A DNA stretch of 64,000 nucleotides from Pseudomonas sp. MIACH (GCF_001269925.1 NZ_LHVO01000013.1:1-64000), one strand, 5' to 3'. Shown: positions 46,020 through 54,876, counted from the stretch's first letter. Made by a program: numbers and translations. The notes: generated by a model not told the origin, from the sequence alone.

Positions 46020-46795
46020 GTTCTGAGCTGCAACCCAACCTCGTCGCGCTGCAGACCATCGTCTACCGCGAAGTGAAGCGCTTTACCCGGATCTGGCCGC
46101 AGACCCTGCTGCCGCCGGCGATCACCATGGTTTTGTACTTTGTGATCTTCGGCAACCTGATCGGCCGCCAGATCGGCGACATGGGTGGTTTCACCTACAT
46201 GGAGTACATCGTGCCGGGTCTGATCATGATGTCGGTGATCACCAACTCCTACGGCAACGTGGTCTCCAGTTTCTTCGGCAGCAAGTTCCAGCGCTCCATC
46301 GAAGAGCTGATGGTCTCGCCGGTGTCGCCGCACACCATCCTGATCGGCTACACCCTGGGCGGCGTGCTGCGCGGCCTGATGGTGGGGGTGATCGTGACGC
46401 TGCTGTCGCTGTTCTTCACCCACCTGCAGGTGCATCACCTCGGCGTCACTATCCTGGTGGTGGTGCTGACGGCGACGATCTTCTCGTTGCTGGGGTTTAT
46501 CAACGCCGTGTTCGCGCGCAATTTCGATGATATTTCGATCATCCCGACCTTCGTGCTGACACCGCTGACCTACCTGGGCGGCGTGTTCTACTCCATCACC
46601 CTGCTGCCGCCGTTCTGGCAGACCGTGTCGCTGGCCAACCCGGTGCTGCACATGGTCAACGCCTTCCGCTACGGCATCCTTGGCGTGTCGGATATCAAGA
46701 TCAGCGTGGCGATCACCTTCATGCTGGTGGCGACGGTGGTGTTGTATATCGGTTGCGCGCGGTTGTTGGTGAGCGGGCGCGGGATGCGTACCTGA
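46016..46795 (+). CDS. ABC-2 type exporter permease (YadH-like)
   Basis: A 259-residue ABC-2 permease with six membrane segments. GFTYMEYIVPGLIMMSVITNSYGNVVSSFFGSKFQRSIEELMVSPVSP is the conserved ABC-2 signature region, and PTFVLTPLTYLGGVFYSI follows. It pairs with the preceding ATPase as a homodimeric exporter and resembles E. coli YadH. Confidence 0.92.
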   Translation: MSSELQPNLVALQTIVYREVKRFTRIWPQTLLPPAITMVLYFVIFGNLIGRQIGDMGGFTYMEYIVPGLIMMSVITNSYGNVVSSFFGSKFQRSIEELMVSPVSPHTILIGYTLGGVLRGLMVGVIVTLLSLFFTHLQVHHLGVTILVVVLTATIFSLLGFINAVFARNFDDISIIPTFVLTPLTYLGGVFYSITLLPPFWQTVSLANPVLHMVNAFRYGILGVSDIKISVAITFMLVATVVLYIGCARLLVSGRGMRT

Positions 46796-46809
46796 TAAAC
46801 GCGGTAGAA

Positions 46810-46904
46810 AAATGTGGGAGGGGGTTTGCTCCCGATTGCGATGTGTCAGCTACAGATAAGCTGACTGACATACCGCTATCGGGAGCAAGCCCCCTCCCAC
46901 ATTT
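46810..46904. repeat. Complete REPIN
   Basis: Two inverted REP arms, AAATGTGGGAGGGGGTTTGC at 46810-46829 and its counterpart GCAAGCCCCCTCCCACATTT at 46885-46904, with TCCCGAT/ATCGGGA inside them, enclose a 40-base middle. Each arm folds as a hairpin and the two can pair with each other. It lies after the ABC exporter and before the convergent tetR gene. Confidence 0.85.
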
Positions 46905-46920
46905 GGTTTGTGTCAGGTCT

Positions 46921-47460
46921 TCAGGCCTTCAGTGCCAGCTCGATCAGCGCGTGCAGTTCTTCAACTTTCAGTGGCGCGGTTGAGAACAGAATACGAAACA
47001 CCGTCGGCGCTGCGAGCAGATTGATCAAGTGGTCCACGCTCGGTGGCGCCGGGTCCGGATAACGATCGACAATCGCCTGAAACTGCCCACTCAAGATGCT
47101 CACGCAGTAGCCCGGCGTCACGCTGCATTGCAGGTCGCGCATCATGTTGCGGCCCGGCTCCGAACTCATCTCATCCAGGTATTGCTCGGCCCACGCCCGC
47201 AAGTCGCCACGCAGGCTGCCGGTGTTGGCGGGCTCGCTGTCGGGGCGCATGCGCGCCAGGGCCACGTCCGCGAGCAGCACCGAGAGGTCGCCCCAGCGCC
47301 GGTAGATAGTCGACGGCGTGACGCCTGCGCGTGCGGCAATCATCGGCACTGTGACACTGGAGCGCTCATGGGCTTCCAGCAAATCACGCACGGCCGAATG
47401 GACCGATTCTTGTACCCGGGCACTGCGGCCCCCCGGGCGGAGACCTTCTTTTATCGCCAT
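46921..47460 (-). CDS. TetR-family regulator
   Basis: A 179-residue repressor with a helix-turn-helix near residues 34-57 (TVPMIAARAGVTPSTIYRRWGDLSVLLADVA) and a helical ligand domain. It is divergent from an MFS efflux gene, with a palindromic operator between them. It probably represses that pump and perhaps itself; the inducer is unknown. Confidence 0.9.
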   Translation of the reverse strand: MAIKEGLRPGGRSARVQESVHSAVRDLLEAHERSSVTVPMIAARAGVTPSTIYRRWGDLSVLLADVALARMRPDSEPANTGSLRGDLRAWAEQYLDEMSSEPGRNMMRDLQCSVTPGYCVSILSGQFQAIVDRYPDPAPPSVDHLINLLAAPTVFRILFSTAPLKVEELHALIELALKA

Positions 47461-47511
47461 GCTTGCGACCTTAACACAAAGAATTTGCTTTAAGCGCTGG
47501 CGGGTAGCACA

Positions 47512-47544
47512 CTCCGCAAAAGCAAAATATTAGCTTTAGCGGAG
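47512..47544. promoter_or_regulatory. TetR-type operator before the MFS gene
   Basis: CTCCGCAAAAGC and GCTTTAGCGGAG form 12-base inverted arms with one mismatch around AAAATATTA. The right arm includes the GGAG Shine-Dalgarno of the MFS gene, so a bound repressor would block the start of the message. A related half, TTTGCTTTAAGCG, lies at 47484-47496. Confidence 0.6.
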
Positions 47545-47551
47545 CGTGCCC

Positions 47552-48751
47552 ATGTCCAGCCTCACTTCTCATCGTTCCAGCCTGGTGTTCCTTGCGGTCA
47601 CCTTGCTGACGTTTCTCGCGGCGTCCAGTGCGCCAACGCCGTTGTATCACCTGTATCAGGAAGGCCTGCATTTTTCCGCGGGCATGCTCACGCTGATTTT
47701 TGGTGTGTACGCCTTGAGCCTGCTGGCGGCGTTGTTGACCGTCGGATCGCTGTCGGACCATCTGGGGCGCCGGCCGGTGATTTTCACCGCACTGCTTCTG
47801 AATATGCTGGCGATGGTGTTGTTTATCAATGAAAGCAGCGTGGCCTGGCTGATCGCCGCACGTACCGTGCAGGGGTTTGCCACCGGCATGGCCACGGCGG
47901 TGCTGGGCGCGGCGTTGCTCGACACCGACCGCCAGCAGGGCCCGTTGGTCAACAGTGTGGCGCCGCTGCTGGGCATGGCGTGCGGGGCGATGGGCAGCAG
48001 TTTGCTGGTGGAGTTCGCGCCGCTGCCGACGCAGTTGATCTACTGGACACTGCTGGCGCTGATGCTGGTGCAGGCACTGTGCGTGTGGCGCCTGCCGGAA
48101 ACCGTCCAGCGTATTCCCGGTGCGCTGGCTTCGCTGCGCCCAACCCTGCATGTGCCGCCCCAGGCGCGTCGGGCGTTATGGCTGTCGTTGCCGGTGGACG
48201 TGGCGGTGTGGGCGATGGGTGGTTTCTACTTGTCGCTGGCGCCGTCGCTGGTACGGGCGGCGACAGGCTCCACGTCCAACCTTATCGGCGGCGGCCTGGT
48301 GGCGGTGCTGACCTTGAGCGGTGCGCTGATGATCTTCACCCTGCGCAATCGCCCGGCCAGCAAGGTACTGCGCCTGGGCGCGATGCTCTTGGCTGTGGGC
48401 GTGGCGATGATCCTCACGGCGGTGCACAGCGCCAGCCTGCCACTGTTTTTTATCGCCACGTTGATCGCCGGCAGTGGCTTCGGCGCCGGCTTTCTCGGCG
48501 CCTTGCGCAGTGTGGTGCCGTTGGCCTTGCCCCATGAACGGGCAGGCTTGATGTCGGCATTCTATGTGCTGAGTTATTTGGCGTTTTGCTTGCCTTCGCT
48601 GCTGGCGGGCAACCTCATTCGCCGCTTTGGCCTGATCGCCACCACCGACGGTTACGGCGCAGTCCTCATTCTGCTGGCCCTCGGGGCGTTGATCGCGTTG
48701 CTGCTGCAGGATTCGGCAAAGTCCAAGGCGGCCTGTATATCTGCAAAGTAG
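47552..48751 (+). CDS. MFS efflux transporter
   Basis: A 399-residue transporter of the major facilitator superfamily with 12 membrane segments. The motif A region is GSLSDHLGRRPV, and GFATGMATAVLGAALLD is like motif C of drug antiporters. ATG 47552 lies 7 bases after GGAG; a GTG at 47546 is too close. Control by the divergent TetR gene is likely. The exported substrate is unknown. Confidence 0.9.
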   Translation: MSSLTSHRSSLVFLAVTLLTFLAASSAPTPLYHLYQEGLHFSAGMLTLIFGVYALSLLAALLTVGSLSDHLGRRPVIFTALLLNMLAMVLFINESSVAWLIAARTVQGFATGMATAVLGAALLDTDRQQGPLVNSVAPLLGMACGAMGSSLLVEFAPLPTQLIYWTLLALMLVQALCVWRLPETVQRIPGALASLRPTLHVPPQARRALWLSLPVDVAVWAMGGFYLSLAPSLVRAATGSTSNLIGGGLVAVLTLSGALMIFTLRNRPASKVLRLGAMLLAVGVAMILTAVHSASLPLFFIATLIAGSGFGAGFLGALRSVVPLALPHERAGLMSAFYVLSYLAFCLPSLLAGNLIRRFGLIATTDGYGAVLILLALGALIALLLQDSAKSKAACISAK

Positions 48752-48839
48752 ATAACAGTTAGAGATATTACCCGTTATATAGATATTCGATCAGGTTCTA
48801 CCATGGTCTCAACCTCATGCGAGGAAGAGGATTGCCATC

Positions 48840-49988
48840 ATGACCTGCTCGACGACCACCAGCTACAAACCCTTCAGTCACCTGACCCGTCCCCGGGAAG
48901 TGATTCGTCAATTCACCCCCAACTGGTTCGCCGCGACCATGGGCACCGGCGTGCTGGCGCTGGCCCTGGCGCAGTTGGCGGCCAATCTGCCAGGTTTGCA
49001 TGCCATTGCCGAAGGGCTGTGGTGGTTCACCATCGGCCTGTTCATCTTGTTCAGTGCCTTATATGCCGCGCGTTGGGTGATGTTTTTCCACGAGGCGCGG
49101 CGGATCTTCGGGCACTCCACGGTCTCGATGTTCTTCGGCACCATTCCCATGGGCCTGGCGACCATTCTCAATGGCTTGCTGCTGTTTGGCCTGCCGCGTT
49201 GGGGTGGTGATGTGATCCCGCTGGCCGAAGCCCTGTGGTGGCTGGATGTGGCGATGGCACTGGCCTGCGGTGTACTGATTCCCTTCATGATGTTCACCCG
49301 CCAGGAACACAGCATCGACCAGATGACGGCTGTCTGGCTGTTGCCGGTGGTGGCGGCCGAAGTCGCCGCAGCCAGCGGTGGCTTGCTCGCGCCGCATCTT
49401 GCGGACGCTCACTCGCAACTGGTGATGCTGGTGACCAGCTACGTGCTGTGGGCGTTTTCGCTGCCGGTGGCGTTCAGCATCCTGACCATCCTGATGTTGC
49501 GTATGGCCCTGCACAAACTGCCCCACGCCAACATGGCCGCGTCGAGCTGGCTGGCGCTGGGCCCGATCGGTACCGGTGCCCTGGGCATGTTGCTGCTGGG
49601 CGGCGATGCACCGGCCATCTTTGCCGCCAATGGCTTGCCTGGCGTCGGTGAAATGGCCAATGGTCTCGGCCTGGTTGCAGGTATCACCCTGTGGGGCTTC
49701 GGCTTATGGTGGATGCTGATCGCGGTATTGATCACCCTGCGTTACCTGCGCGGCGGTATTCCGTTCAACCTGGGCTGGTGGGGTTTTACCTTCCCGTTGG
49801 GCGTTTACGCCCTGGCCACGCTGAAGCTGGCGAGCCTGCTGCACCTGGGCTTCTTCAGCGCATTTGGCAGCATGCTGGTGGTGGCGTTGGCGCTGATGTG
49901 GCTGATCGTGGCCAAGCGCACCCTGCAGGGCGCCTATAAAGGAGAGCTTTTTGTTTCGCTGTGCATTGCAGGACTAGGGAATAAGTAA
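48840..49988 (+). CDS. TDT-family (SLAC1/TehA-like) transporter
   Basis: A 382-residue protein with ten membrane segments in the tellurite-resistance/dicarboxylate (TDT) family. FTPNWFAATMGTGVLALAL and the repeated helix-hairpin pattern (FGTIPMGLATILNGL, WLALGPIGTGALGMLLLGG) mark the anion pathway. GAGGAAGAGG precedes ATG 48840. Relatives carry malate, sulfite, nitrate or chloride; which applies is not visible. Confidence 0.87.
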   Translation: MTCSTTTSYKPFSHLTRPREVIRQFTPNWFAATMGTGVLALALAQLAANLPGLHAIAEGLWWFTIGLFILFSALYAARWVMFFHEARRIFGHSTVSMFFGTIPMGLATILNGLLLFGLPRWGGDVIPLAEALWWLDVAMALACGVLIPFMMFTRQEHSIDQMTAVWLLPVVAAEVAAASGGLLAPHLADAHSQLVMLVTSYVLWAFSLPVAFSILTILMLRMALHKLPHANMAASSWLALGPIGTGALGMLLLGGDAPAIFAANGLPGVGEMANGLGLVAGITLWGFGLWWMLIAVLITLRYLRGGIPFNLGWWGFTFPLGVYALATLKLASLLHLGFFSAFGSMLVVALALMWLIVAKRTLQGAYKGELFVSLCIAGLGNK

Positions 49989-50005
49989 GCGGAGTTAGGT
50001 AAAGT

Positions 50006-50031
50006 CGTGGCCTGATAACTATTAGGCCACG
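50006..50031. other. Hairpin before the LplT-Aas-like gene
   Basis: CGTGGCCT and AGGCCACG form a perfect 8-base stem around a 10-base loop. No T tract follows, so it is a weak terminator at best. It ends 15 bases before ATG 50046 and may shape the mRNA leader. Confidence 0.35.
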
Positions 50032-50045
50032 CAGGAACACGGACG

Positions 50046-51920
50046 ATGAGCCACCCCTCACAATTCACCTTGCTGCGCACACGGCGCTTCCTGCCGTTTT
50101 TCATCACCCAGTTGCTGGGCGCTTTCAACGACAACATCTTCAAGCAATCGCTGATCCTGGCGATTCTCTACAAGCTCACTATCGACGGTGACCGCGCCAT
50201 TTGGGTCAACCTGTGCGCCTTGCTGTTTATCCTGCCGTTCTTCCTGTTCTCGGCGCTGGCCGGGCAGTTTGGCGAGAAATTCAACAAGGATGCGTTGATC
50301 CGCGCGATCAAGATCGGCGAGATCGTGATCATGGCCGTCGGCGCCACGGGCTTCCTGTTCAACCATCTGGAATTGATGCTGCTGGCGCTGTTTGCCATGG
50401 GCACCCACTCGGCGTTGTTCGGCCCGGTGAAGTACTCGATCATGCCCCAGGCCCTGCACGAAGATGAGCTGGTAGGTGGCAACGGCCTGGTGGAGATGGG
50501 CACGTTCCTGGCCATCCTGGCCGGCACCATTGGCGCCGGGATCATGATGTCGTCCAGTCATTACGCGCCGATCGTGGCGGTGGCGATTGTCGGCGTGGCC
50601 GTGCTGGGTTACCTGGCCAGCCGCAGCATTCCGCGGGCAGCGGCTTCTACGCCGCAACTGCGTCTGGACTGGAATATCTTCACCCAGTCGTGGGCCACGC
50701 TGCGCATGGGCCTGGGGCAGACGCCGGCGGTGTCGCGCTCGATTGTCGGCAACTCATGGTTCTGGTTTGTCGGCGCGATCTACCTGACGCAGATCCCGGC
50801 CTACGCCAAGGAGTGGTTGTACGGCGATGAAACCGTGGTGACCCTGATCCTCACCGTGTTCTCGGTGGGCATCGCCCTGGGCTCGATGCTCTGCGAAAAA
50901 CTCTCCGGGCGTAAGGTGGAAATCGGCCTGGTGCCGTTTGGCTCGTTCGGCCTGACGGTGTTCGGCCTGCTGTTGTGGTGGCATTCCGGGGGCTTCCCGC
51001 AGAACGTTCAAGCCAACGATTGGCTCGCGGTGCTCAGCTATGGCCAGGCCTGGTGGGTGTTGTTCGATATCCTGGGCCTGGGTGTGTTCGGCGGCTTTTA
51101 TATCGTGCCGCTGTATGCGCTGATCCAGTCGCGTACTGCCGAGAACGAGCGGGCGCGGGTGATCGCCGCCAATAACATTCTCAATGCGTTGTTCATGGTG
51201 GTGTCGGCGATTGTGTCGATCCTGCTGCTGAGTGTGGCCAAGCTGTCGATCCCTGAGTTGTTCCTGGTGGTGTCGCTGCTCAACATCGCCGTCAACACCT
51301 ACATCTTCAGGATCGTCCCCGAGTTCACCATGCGCTTCATGATCTGGCTGCTCAGCCATTCCATGTACCGCGTGGAGCATCGCAACCTCGACCTGATCCC
51401 GGACGAAGGCGCCGCGCTACTGGTGTGCAATCACGTGTCGTTTGTCGATGCGCTGTTGATTGGCGGCGCGGTGCGTCGGCCGATTCGCTTTGTCATGTAC
51501 TACAAGATCTACCGTTTGCCGGTGCTGAACTTTATCTTCCGCACCGCCGGGGCGATTCCGATTGCCGGGCGCAACGAAGATATCCAGATCTATGAAAAGG
51601 CCTTCACGCGCATTGCGCAGTACCTGAAGGACGGGGAGTTGGTGTGTATCTTTCCGGAAGGCAAATTGACCAGTGATGGCGAGATGAACGAGTTCCGTGG
51701 CGGTGTGACGCGCATTCTGGAAGAGACGCCGGTGCCAGTGATTCCGATGGCGTTGCAGGGGTTGTGGGGGAGTTTCTTCAGCCGCGATCCGAACAAGGGC
51801 TTGTTTCATCGAATCTGGTCGCGGGTGGTGTTGGTGGCAGGTGAGCCTGTTGCTGTGGAGGCGGCTACGCCTGCGCAGTTGCAGGCGGTGGTTGGTGTTT
51901 TGCGGGGGAGTGTCAGGTAG
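50046..51920 (+). CDS. LplT-Aas-like MFS/acyltransferase fusion
   Basis: A 624-residue fusion. Residues about 1-420 form an MFS domain like the lysophospholipid flippase LplT (TLLRTRRFLPFFITQLLGAFNDNIFKQSL). Residues about 435-624 form a PlsC-type acyltransferase with the catalytic motif NHVSFVD (His near 462) and FPEGKLTSDGEM. The acyl-ACP synthetase third of E. coli Aas is absent. It probably flips lysophospholipids inward and re-acylates them at the inner membrane (inference). Confidence 0.88.
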   Translation: MSHPSQFTLLRTRRFLPFFITQLLGAFNDNIFKQSLILAILYKLTIDGDRAIWVNLCALLFILPFFLFSALAGQFGEKFNKDALIRAIKIGEIVIMAVGATGFLFNHLELMLLALFAMGTHSALFGPVKYSIMPQALHEDELVGGNGLVEMGTFLAILAGTIGAGIMMSSSHYAPIVAVAIVGVAVLGYLASRSIPRAAASTPQLRLDWNIFTQSWATLRMGLGQTPAVSRSIVGNSWFWFVGAIYLTQIPAYAKEWLYGDETVVTLILTVFSVGIALGSMLCEKLSGRKVEIGLVPFGSFGLTVFGLLLWWHSGGFPQNVQANDWLAVLSYGQAWWVLFDILGLGVFGGFYIVPLYALIQSRTAENERARVIAANNILNALFMVVSAIVSILLLSVAKLSIPELFLVVSLLNIAVNTYIFRIVPEFTMRFMIWLLSHSMYRVEHRNLDLIPDEGAALLVCNHVSFVDALLIGGAVRRPIRFVMYYKIYRLPVLNFIFRTAGAIPIAGRNEDIQIYEKAFTRIAQYLKDGELVCIFPEGKLTSDGEMNEFRGGVTRILEETPVPVIPMALQGLWGSFFSRDPNKGLFHRIWSRVVLVAGEPVAVEAATPAQLQAVVGVLRGSVR

Positions 51921-51943
51921 TTCTGTGCTGGATGTTCCGGACT

Positions 51944-51965
51944 CATCGGGGGCTTGCCCCCGATG
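51944..51965. repeat. Isolated REP hairpin
   Basis: CATCGGGGGC-TT-GCCCCCGATG, a perfect 10-base stem, between convergent genes (the LplT-Aas fusion and gdx). It shares the GGGGGCTTGCCCCC core of pseudomonad REPs and may stabilise both 3' ends. Confidence 0.7.
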
Positions 51966-51976
51966 GCGGTAGCAGC

Positions 51977-52291
51977 CTAAGCGCTGATCTTAAGCCCAAC
52001 AAGCCCGCAAATGATCAACGCCACACTGGCCAGCCGGAACAACGCCATGGATTCCCCAAACAGGATAATTCCGGCGATCACCGTGCCCACGGCACCCACG
52101 CCGGTCCAGATGGCGTAGGCGGTGCCCAGGGGCAGTTCTTTCATGGCCAGCCCCAGCAGGCCGAGGCTGATGGCCATGGCAGCAATGGTCAGGGCGGTGG
52201 GCAGTGGCTTGCTGAAACCGTCGGTGTATTTCAAGCCGACGGCCCAGCCGACTTCGAACAGGCCGGCAAAAAACAGAATGATCCAGGACAT
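51977..52291 (-). CDS. gdx: Guanidinium exporter Gdx (SugE)
   Basis: A 104-residue SMR-family dimeric transporter with four helices that exports guanidinium in exchange for protons. Essential Glu13 lies in [13 protein letters not shown], and [16 protein letters not shown] matches the Gdx rather than the EmrE subtype. GAGG is 5 bases before ATG 52291. The leader carries a guanidine-II riboswitch, which supports the assignment independently. Confidence 0.95.
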   Translation of the reverse strand: MSWIILFFAGLFEVGWAVGLKYTDGFSKPLPTALTIAAMAISLGLLGLAMKELPLGTAYAIWTGVGAVGTVIAGIILFGESMALFRLASVALIICGLVGLKISA

Positions 52292-52311
52292 GATGACCTC
52301 GCTTCTATAGG

Positions 52312-52365
52312 CGGGGTCGTCCCCGGATTGTGCGCCTCAATAGCGTCGCGAGGTCGTCCCCGCGA
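52312..52365 (-). promoter_or_regulatory. Guanidine-II (mini-ykkC) riboswitch
   Basis: On the minus strand two GC-rich hairpins each close on an ACGA tetraloop. The first is TCGCGGGG-ACGA-CCTCGCGA (52365-52346) and the second CGGGG-ACGA-CCCCG (52325-52312), with a 20-base linker. This is the defining pattern of the mini-ykkC/guanidine-II class, in which two ACGR loops dock and bind guanidinium. The second hairpin ends 11 bases before the GAGG ribosome site region of gdx, so control is probably at translation initiation. Confidence 0.9.
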
Positions 52366-52398
52366 AGCTAGGTAGAGTGCCGACAATTGATCATGCGA

Positions 52399-53364
52399 TC
52401 AAGTTTGCGGCGTGTTCTCCAGTGCGCGGCGGTCTTCTTTCTCGCTCATGCGGCGGAAATACGTCGACAGCAATGCCCCGGAAATATTGTGCCAGACGCT
52501 GAACAACGCACTGGGCACCGCCGCCAGGGGCGAAAAGTGCGCGCTGGCCAATGCGGCGCCGAGCCCGGAGTTCTGCATGCCCACTTCCAGCGCCAACGAT
52601 TTGCGTTGGGCCAATGGCAGTTTGAACACACGGCCGGTGAAATAGCCCAGCAGGTAACCGAAGCTGTTGTGCAGCATCACCACGGCCATGATCAGCAGGC
52701 CCGACTCGGCGATTTTCGCCTGGCTGGCCGCCACTACTGCAGCAACGATGATCACAATGCTGATCACCGACACCAGGGGCAGCACGTCTACCGCGTGGCG
52801 GACCCGCTCGCCGAGCAGGCGTTGCGCGACCACGCCGAGCACGATCGGCAGCAGCACCACTTGCAGGATCGACCAGAACAACTCCATGAACGACACCGGC
52901 AACCAGGCTGATGCCAACAGCCAGATCAGTGCCGGAGTGAGCAGCGGGGCGAGGAGGGTGGTGACGGCGGCGATGGCCACTGAAAGCGCCAGGTCGCCAC
53001 GGGCCAGCCAGGTCATCACGTTGGAGGACGTGCCACTTGGGCAGCAACCGACCAGGATCACGCCGACGGCAATTTCCGGCGGCAGGTGAAAGGCCTGGCA
53101 CAGCAGCCACGCCACTCCCGGCATGATCACGAAGTGTGCGACTACGCCCAGGGCCACGCGCCACGGATGGCGGGCGACTTCGGCGAAGTCTTCAAGTTTG
53201 AGGGTCAGCCCCATGCCGAACATCACCAGGCCCAGCAGCGGGACGATGGCGCTTTTCAGGCCGATGAACCAGCTGGGTTCGAGGAACGCGACGACGGCGA
53301 AAATCAACACCCAGTAGGCGAAGGTATTGCCGACGAAGCGGCTCAAGGCGGCGAGTGCGCGCAT
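52399..53364 (-). CDS. BASS-family sodium symporter
   Basis: A 321-residue membrane protein with about ten segments in the bile acid:sodium symporter family (PanS/YocS-like). Family motifs are VMFGMGLTLKLEDF, VGCCPSGTSSNVMTWLARGD (crossover segment with the CPSGTxSN) and EVGMQNSGLGAALA. Bacterial relatives import pantoate, keto acids or bile acids; the substrate here is unknown. It lies upstream of gdx on the same strand, with the riboswitch in the gap. Confidence 0.9.
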   Translation of the reverse strand: MRALAALSRFVGNTFAYWVLIFAVVAFLEPSWFIGLKSAIVPLLGLVMFGMGLTLKLEDFAEVARHPWRVALGVVAHFVIMPGVAWLLCQAFHLPPEIAVGVILVGCCPSGTSSNVMTWLARGDLALSVAIAAVTTLLAPLLTPALIWLLASAWLPVSFMELFWSILQVVLLPIVLGVVAQRLLGERVRHAVDVLPLVSVISIVIIVAAVVAASQAKIAESGLLIMAVVMLHNSFGYLLGYFTGRVFKLPLAQRKSLALEVGMQNSGLGAALASAHFSPLAAVPSALFSVWHNISGALLSTYFRRMSEKEDRRALENTPQT

Positions 53365-53402
53365 GGGGTGTCCTTGTTGTTAGAGGCTTGAAGTGCAACT
53401 GC

Positions 53403-53438
53403 GATCAAATGTGGGAGGGGCTCCTCCCACATTTGATC
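53403..53438. terminator. Long perfect hairpin between rdgC and the BASS gene
   Basis: GATCAAATGTGGGAGG and CCTCCCACATTTGATC form a perfect 16-base stem with a GGCT loop. The AAATGTGGGAGGGG part is shared with the REPIN arms, so it is a REP-derived hairpin. It sits 10 bases past the rdgC stop on the minus strand and probably ends or protects that message. Confidence 0.65.
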
Positions 53439-53448
53439 TTCACACGGC

Positions 53449-54369
53449 TTAGATGCCTTGCGGGGTTTCTTCGCCGCCGAGGGCGTCGATCAGCGCCGGC
53501 AGGAAGTCACCGAAGGTCAGCATCATCAGCGTGAAGCTGGCGTCCAGTTGACCCAGGGCCTCTTCGCCACCGTCCTGTTCCGCCTGGTCTTGCAGCAGGT
53601 CTTCGAACTTCAGGCGCTTGACGGTCATCTTGTCGTCAAGCATGAAGGACAGCTTGTCCTGCCAGGCCAGGGACAGTTGGGTCACGACTTTGCCGGTGGT
53701 CAGGTGCAGCTGGATTTCTTCGCTGGTCAGGTCCTGACGCTTGCAACGTACGATGCCGCCGTCTTCGTGGGTGTCGCGCAGTTCGCATTCGTCGAGGACG
53801 AAGAAGTCATCGGCCGGTTTCTGGGTGGTGACCCAGTCGGTCATGATGGCCGTTGGCGCGGTTTTCACGGTGAGTGGGCGCACCGGCAGGGTGCCGATCA
53901 CTTCACGCAGGGTGGAGAGCAGGTCTTCGGCGCGTTTCGGGCTGGCCGAGTTCACCAGGATCAGGCCTTGCTTCGGCGCGATGGCGGCAAAGGTCGACGA
54001 GCGGCGAATAAAAGCGCGGGGCAGGAAGGCCTGGATGATTTCATCCTTGATCTGGTCGCGTTCCTTTTTATAGACCTTGCGCATTTGCTCGGCCTCGATC
54101 TCTTCGACTTTCTCTTTCAGTGCGTCACGCACCACGCTACCCGGCAGGATGCGTTCTTCCTTGCGGGCGGCGATCAGCAGGAAGTCACCGCTGACGTGAA
54201 CCAGGGGAGCGTCTTCACCTTTACCGAACGGTGCGACGAAACCGTAGGTGGTCAACTCCTGGCTGGCACAAGGGCGCGCCAGTTTGGTGGCCATGGCCGC
54301 TTCCAACGCCTCGGCATCAACAGGCAGATCTTGGGTCAGGCGATAGATAAGCAGGTTCTTGAACCACAT
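53449..54369 (-). CDS. rdgC: Recombination-associated protein RdgC
   Basis: A 306-residue DNA-binding protein that forms a ring on duplex DNA and restrains RecA. The N-terminus [15 protein letters not shown] and the GFVAPFG and QAFLPRAF stretches are typical of the family. ATG 54369 follows AAGGAG by 11 bases; an ATG at 54393 would overlap that site. It is divergent from the tRNA-Val promoter. Confidence 0.95.
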   Translation of the reverse strand: MWFKNLLIYRLTQDLPVDAEALEAAMATKLARPCASQELTTYGFVAPFGKGEDAPLVHVSGDFLLIAARKEERILPGSVVRDALKEKVEEIEAEQMRKVYKKERDQIKDEIIQAFLPRAFIRRSSTFAAIAPKQGLILVNSASPKRAEDLLSTLREVIGTLPVRPLTVKTAPTAIMTDWVTTQKPADDFFVLDECELRDTHEDGGIVRCKRQDLTSEEIQLHLTTGKVVTQLSLAWQDKLSFMLDDKMTVKRLKFEDLLQDQAEQDGGEEALGQLDASFTLMMLTFGDFLPALIDALGGEETPQGI

Positions 54370-54479
54370 GGGGTGAGTCTCTCCTTTATACAAAGGGGGG
54401 CATTATTCTCTTGATAGCGCCCCAGGCCAACCCTGCCTAAGCCATTGGAAGGCCTCAAAAAAAAGATTTAAGAAAGTGC

Positions 54480-54508
54480 TTGCCAGACCCAAGGTCGCTC
54501 CGTAGAAT
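54480..54508 (+). promoter_or_regulatory. Sigma-70 promoter of tRNA-Val/Asp, first copy
   Basis: TTGCCA (54480-54485) and TAGAAT (54503-54508) are 17 bases apart. The GCGCGCC discriminator matches that of the tRNA-Glu promoter. Confidence 0.72.
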
Positions 54509-54528
54509 GCGCGCCACACCGAGACGAA

Positions 54529-54604
54529 GGGTGATTAGCTCAGCTGGGAGAGCATCTGCCTTACAAGCAGAGGGTCGGCGGTTCGATCCCGTCATCACCC
54601 ACCA
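54529..54604 (+). tRNA. tRNA-Val (anticodon TAC)
   Basis: 76 bases with encoded CCA. GGGTGAT pairs with ATCACCC; the anticodon loop is CTTACAA on TCTGC/GCAGA. First of two copies. Confidence 0.98.
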
Positions 54605-54623
54605 TTCGCTTCATGTGTTACGC

Positions 54624-54700
54624 GCAGCGGTAGTTCAGTCGGTTAGAATACCGGCCTGTCACGCCGGGGGTCGCGGGTTCGAGTCCCGTCCGCTGCGCCA
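54624..54700 (+). tRNA. tRNA-Asp (anticodon GTC)
   Basis: 77 bases with encoded CCA. GCAGCGG pairs with CCGCTGC; the anticodon loop is CTGTCAC on CCGGC/GCCGG. It lies 19 bases after tRNA-Val. Confidence 0.98.
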
Positions 54701-54740
54701 TATTCGGTAATCTGGAACGCTGAACGCCAGGTCACCACAG

Positions 54741-54766
54741 AAAGCCCGCTTAATAGCGGGCTTTTT
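54741..54766 (+). terminator. Terminator after the first tRNA-Val/Asp pair
   Basis: AAAGCCCGCT-TAAT-AGCGGGCTTT followed by T residues. It separates the two tRNA pairs into different transcripts. Confidence 0.9.
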
Positions 54767-54876
54767 GCTGTCCGGAATATGGCAAAAAATCGTGCGGTAA
54801 ACTTTTTTTGAATAAACTGCATTTAAATCAAGACATTACGATTTTTTGGTGTATGATGCGCCCACACCGAAACGAA

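Noticed and set aside
53449..54369. rdgC with nearby tRNA genes as a defence or phage remnant
   Set aside because: RdgC is a core gammaproteobacterial and betaproteobacterial gene; no phage or defence genes accompany it.
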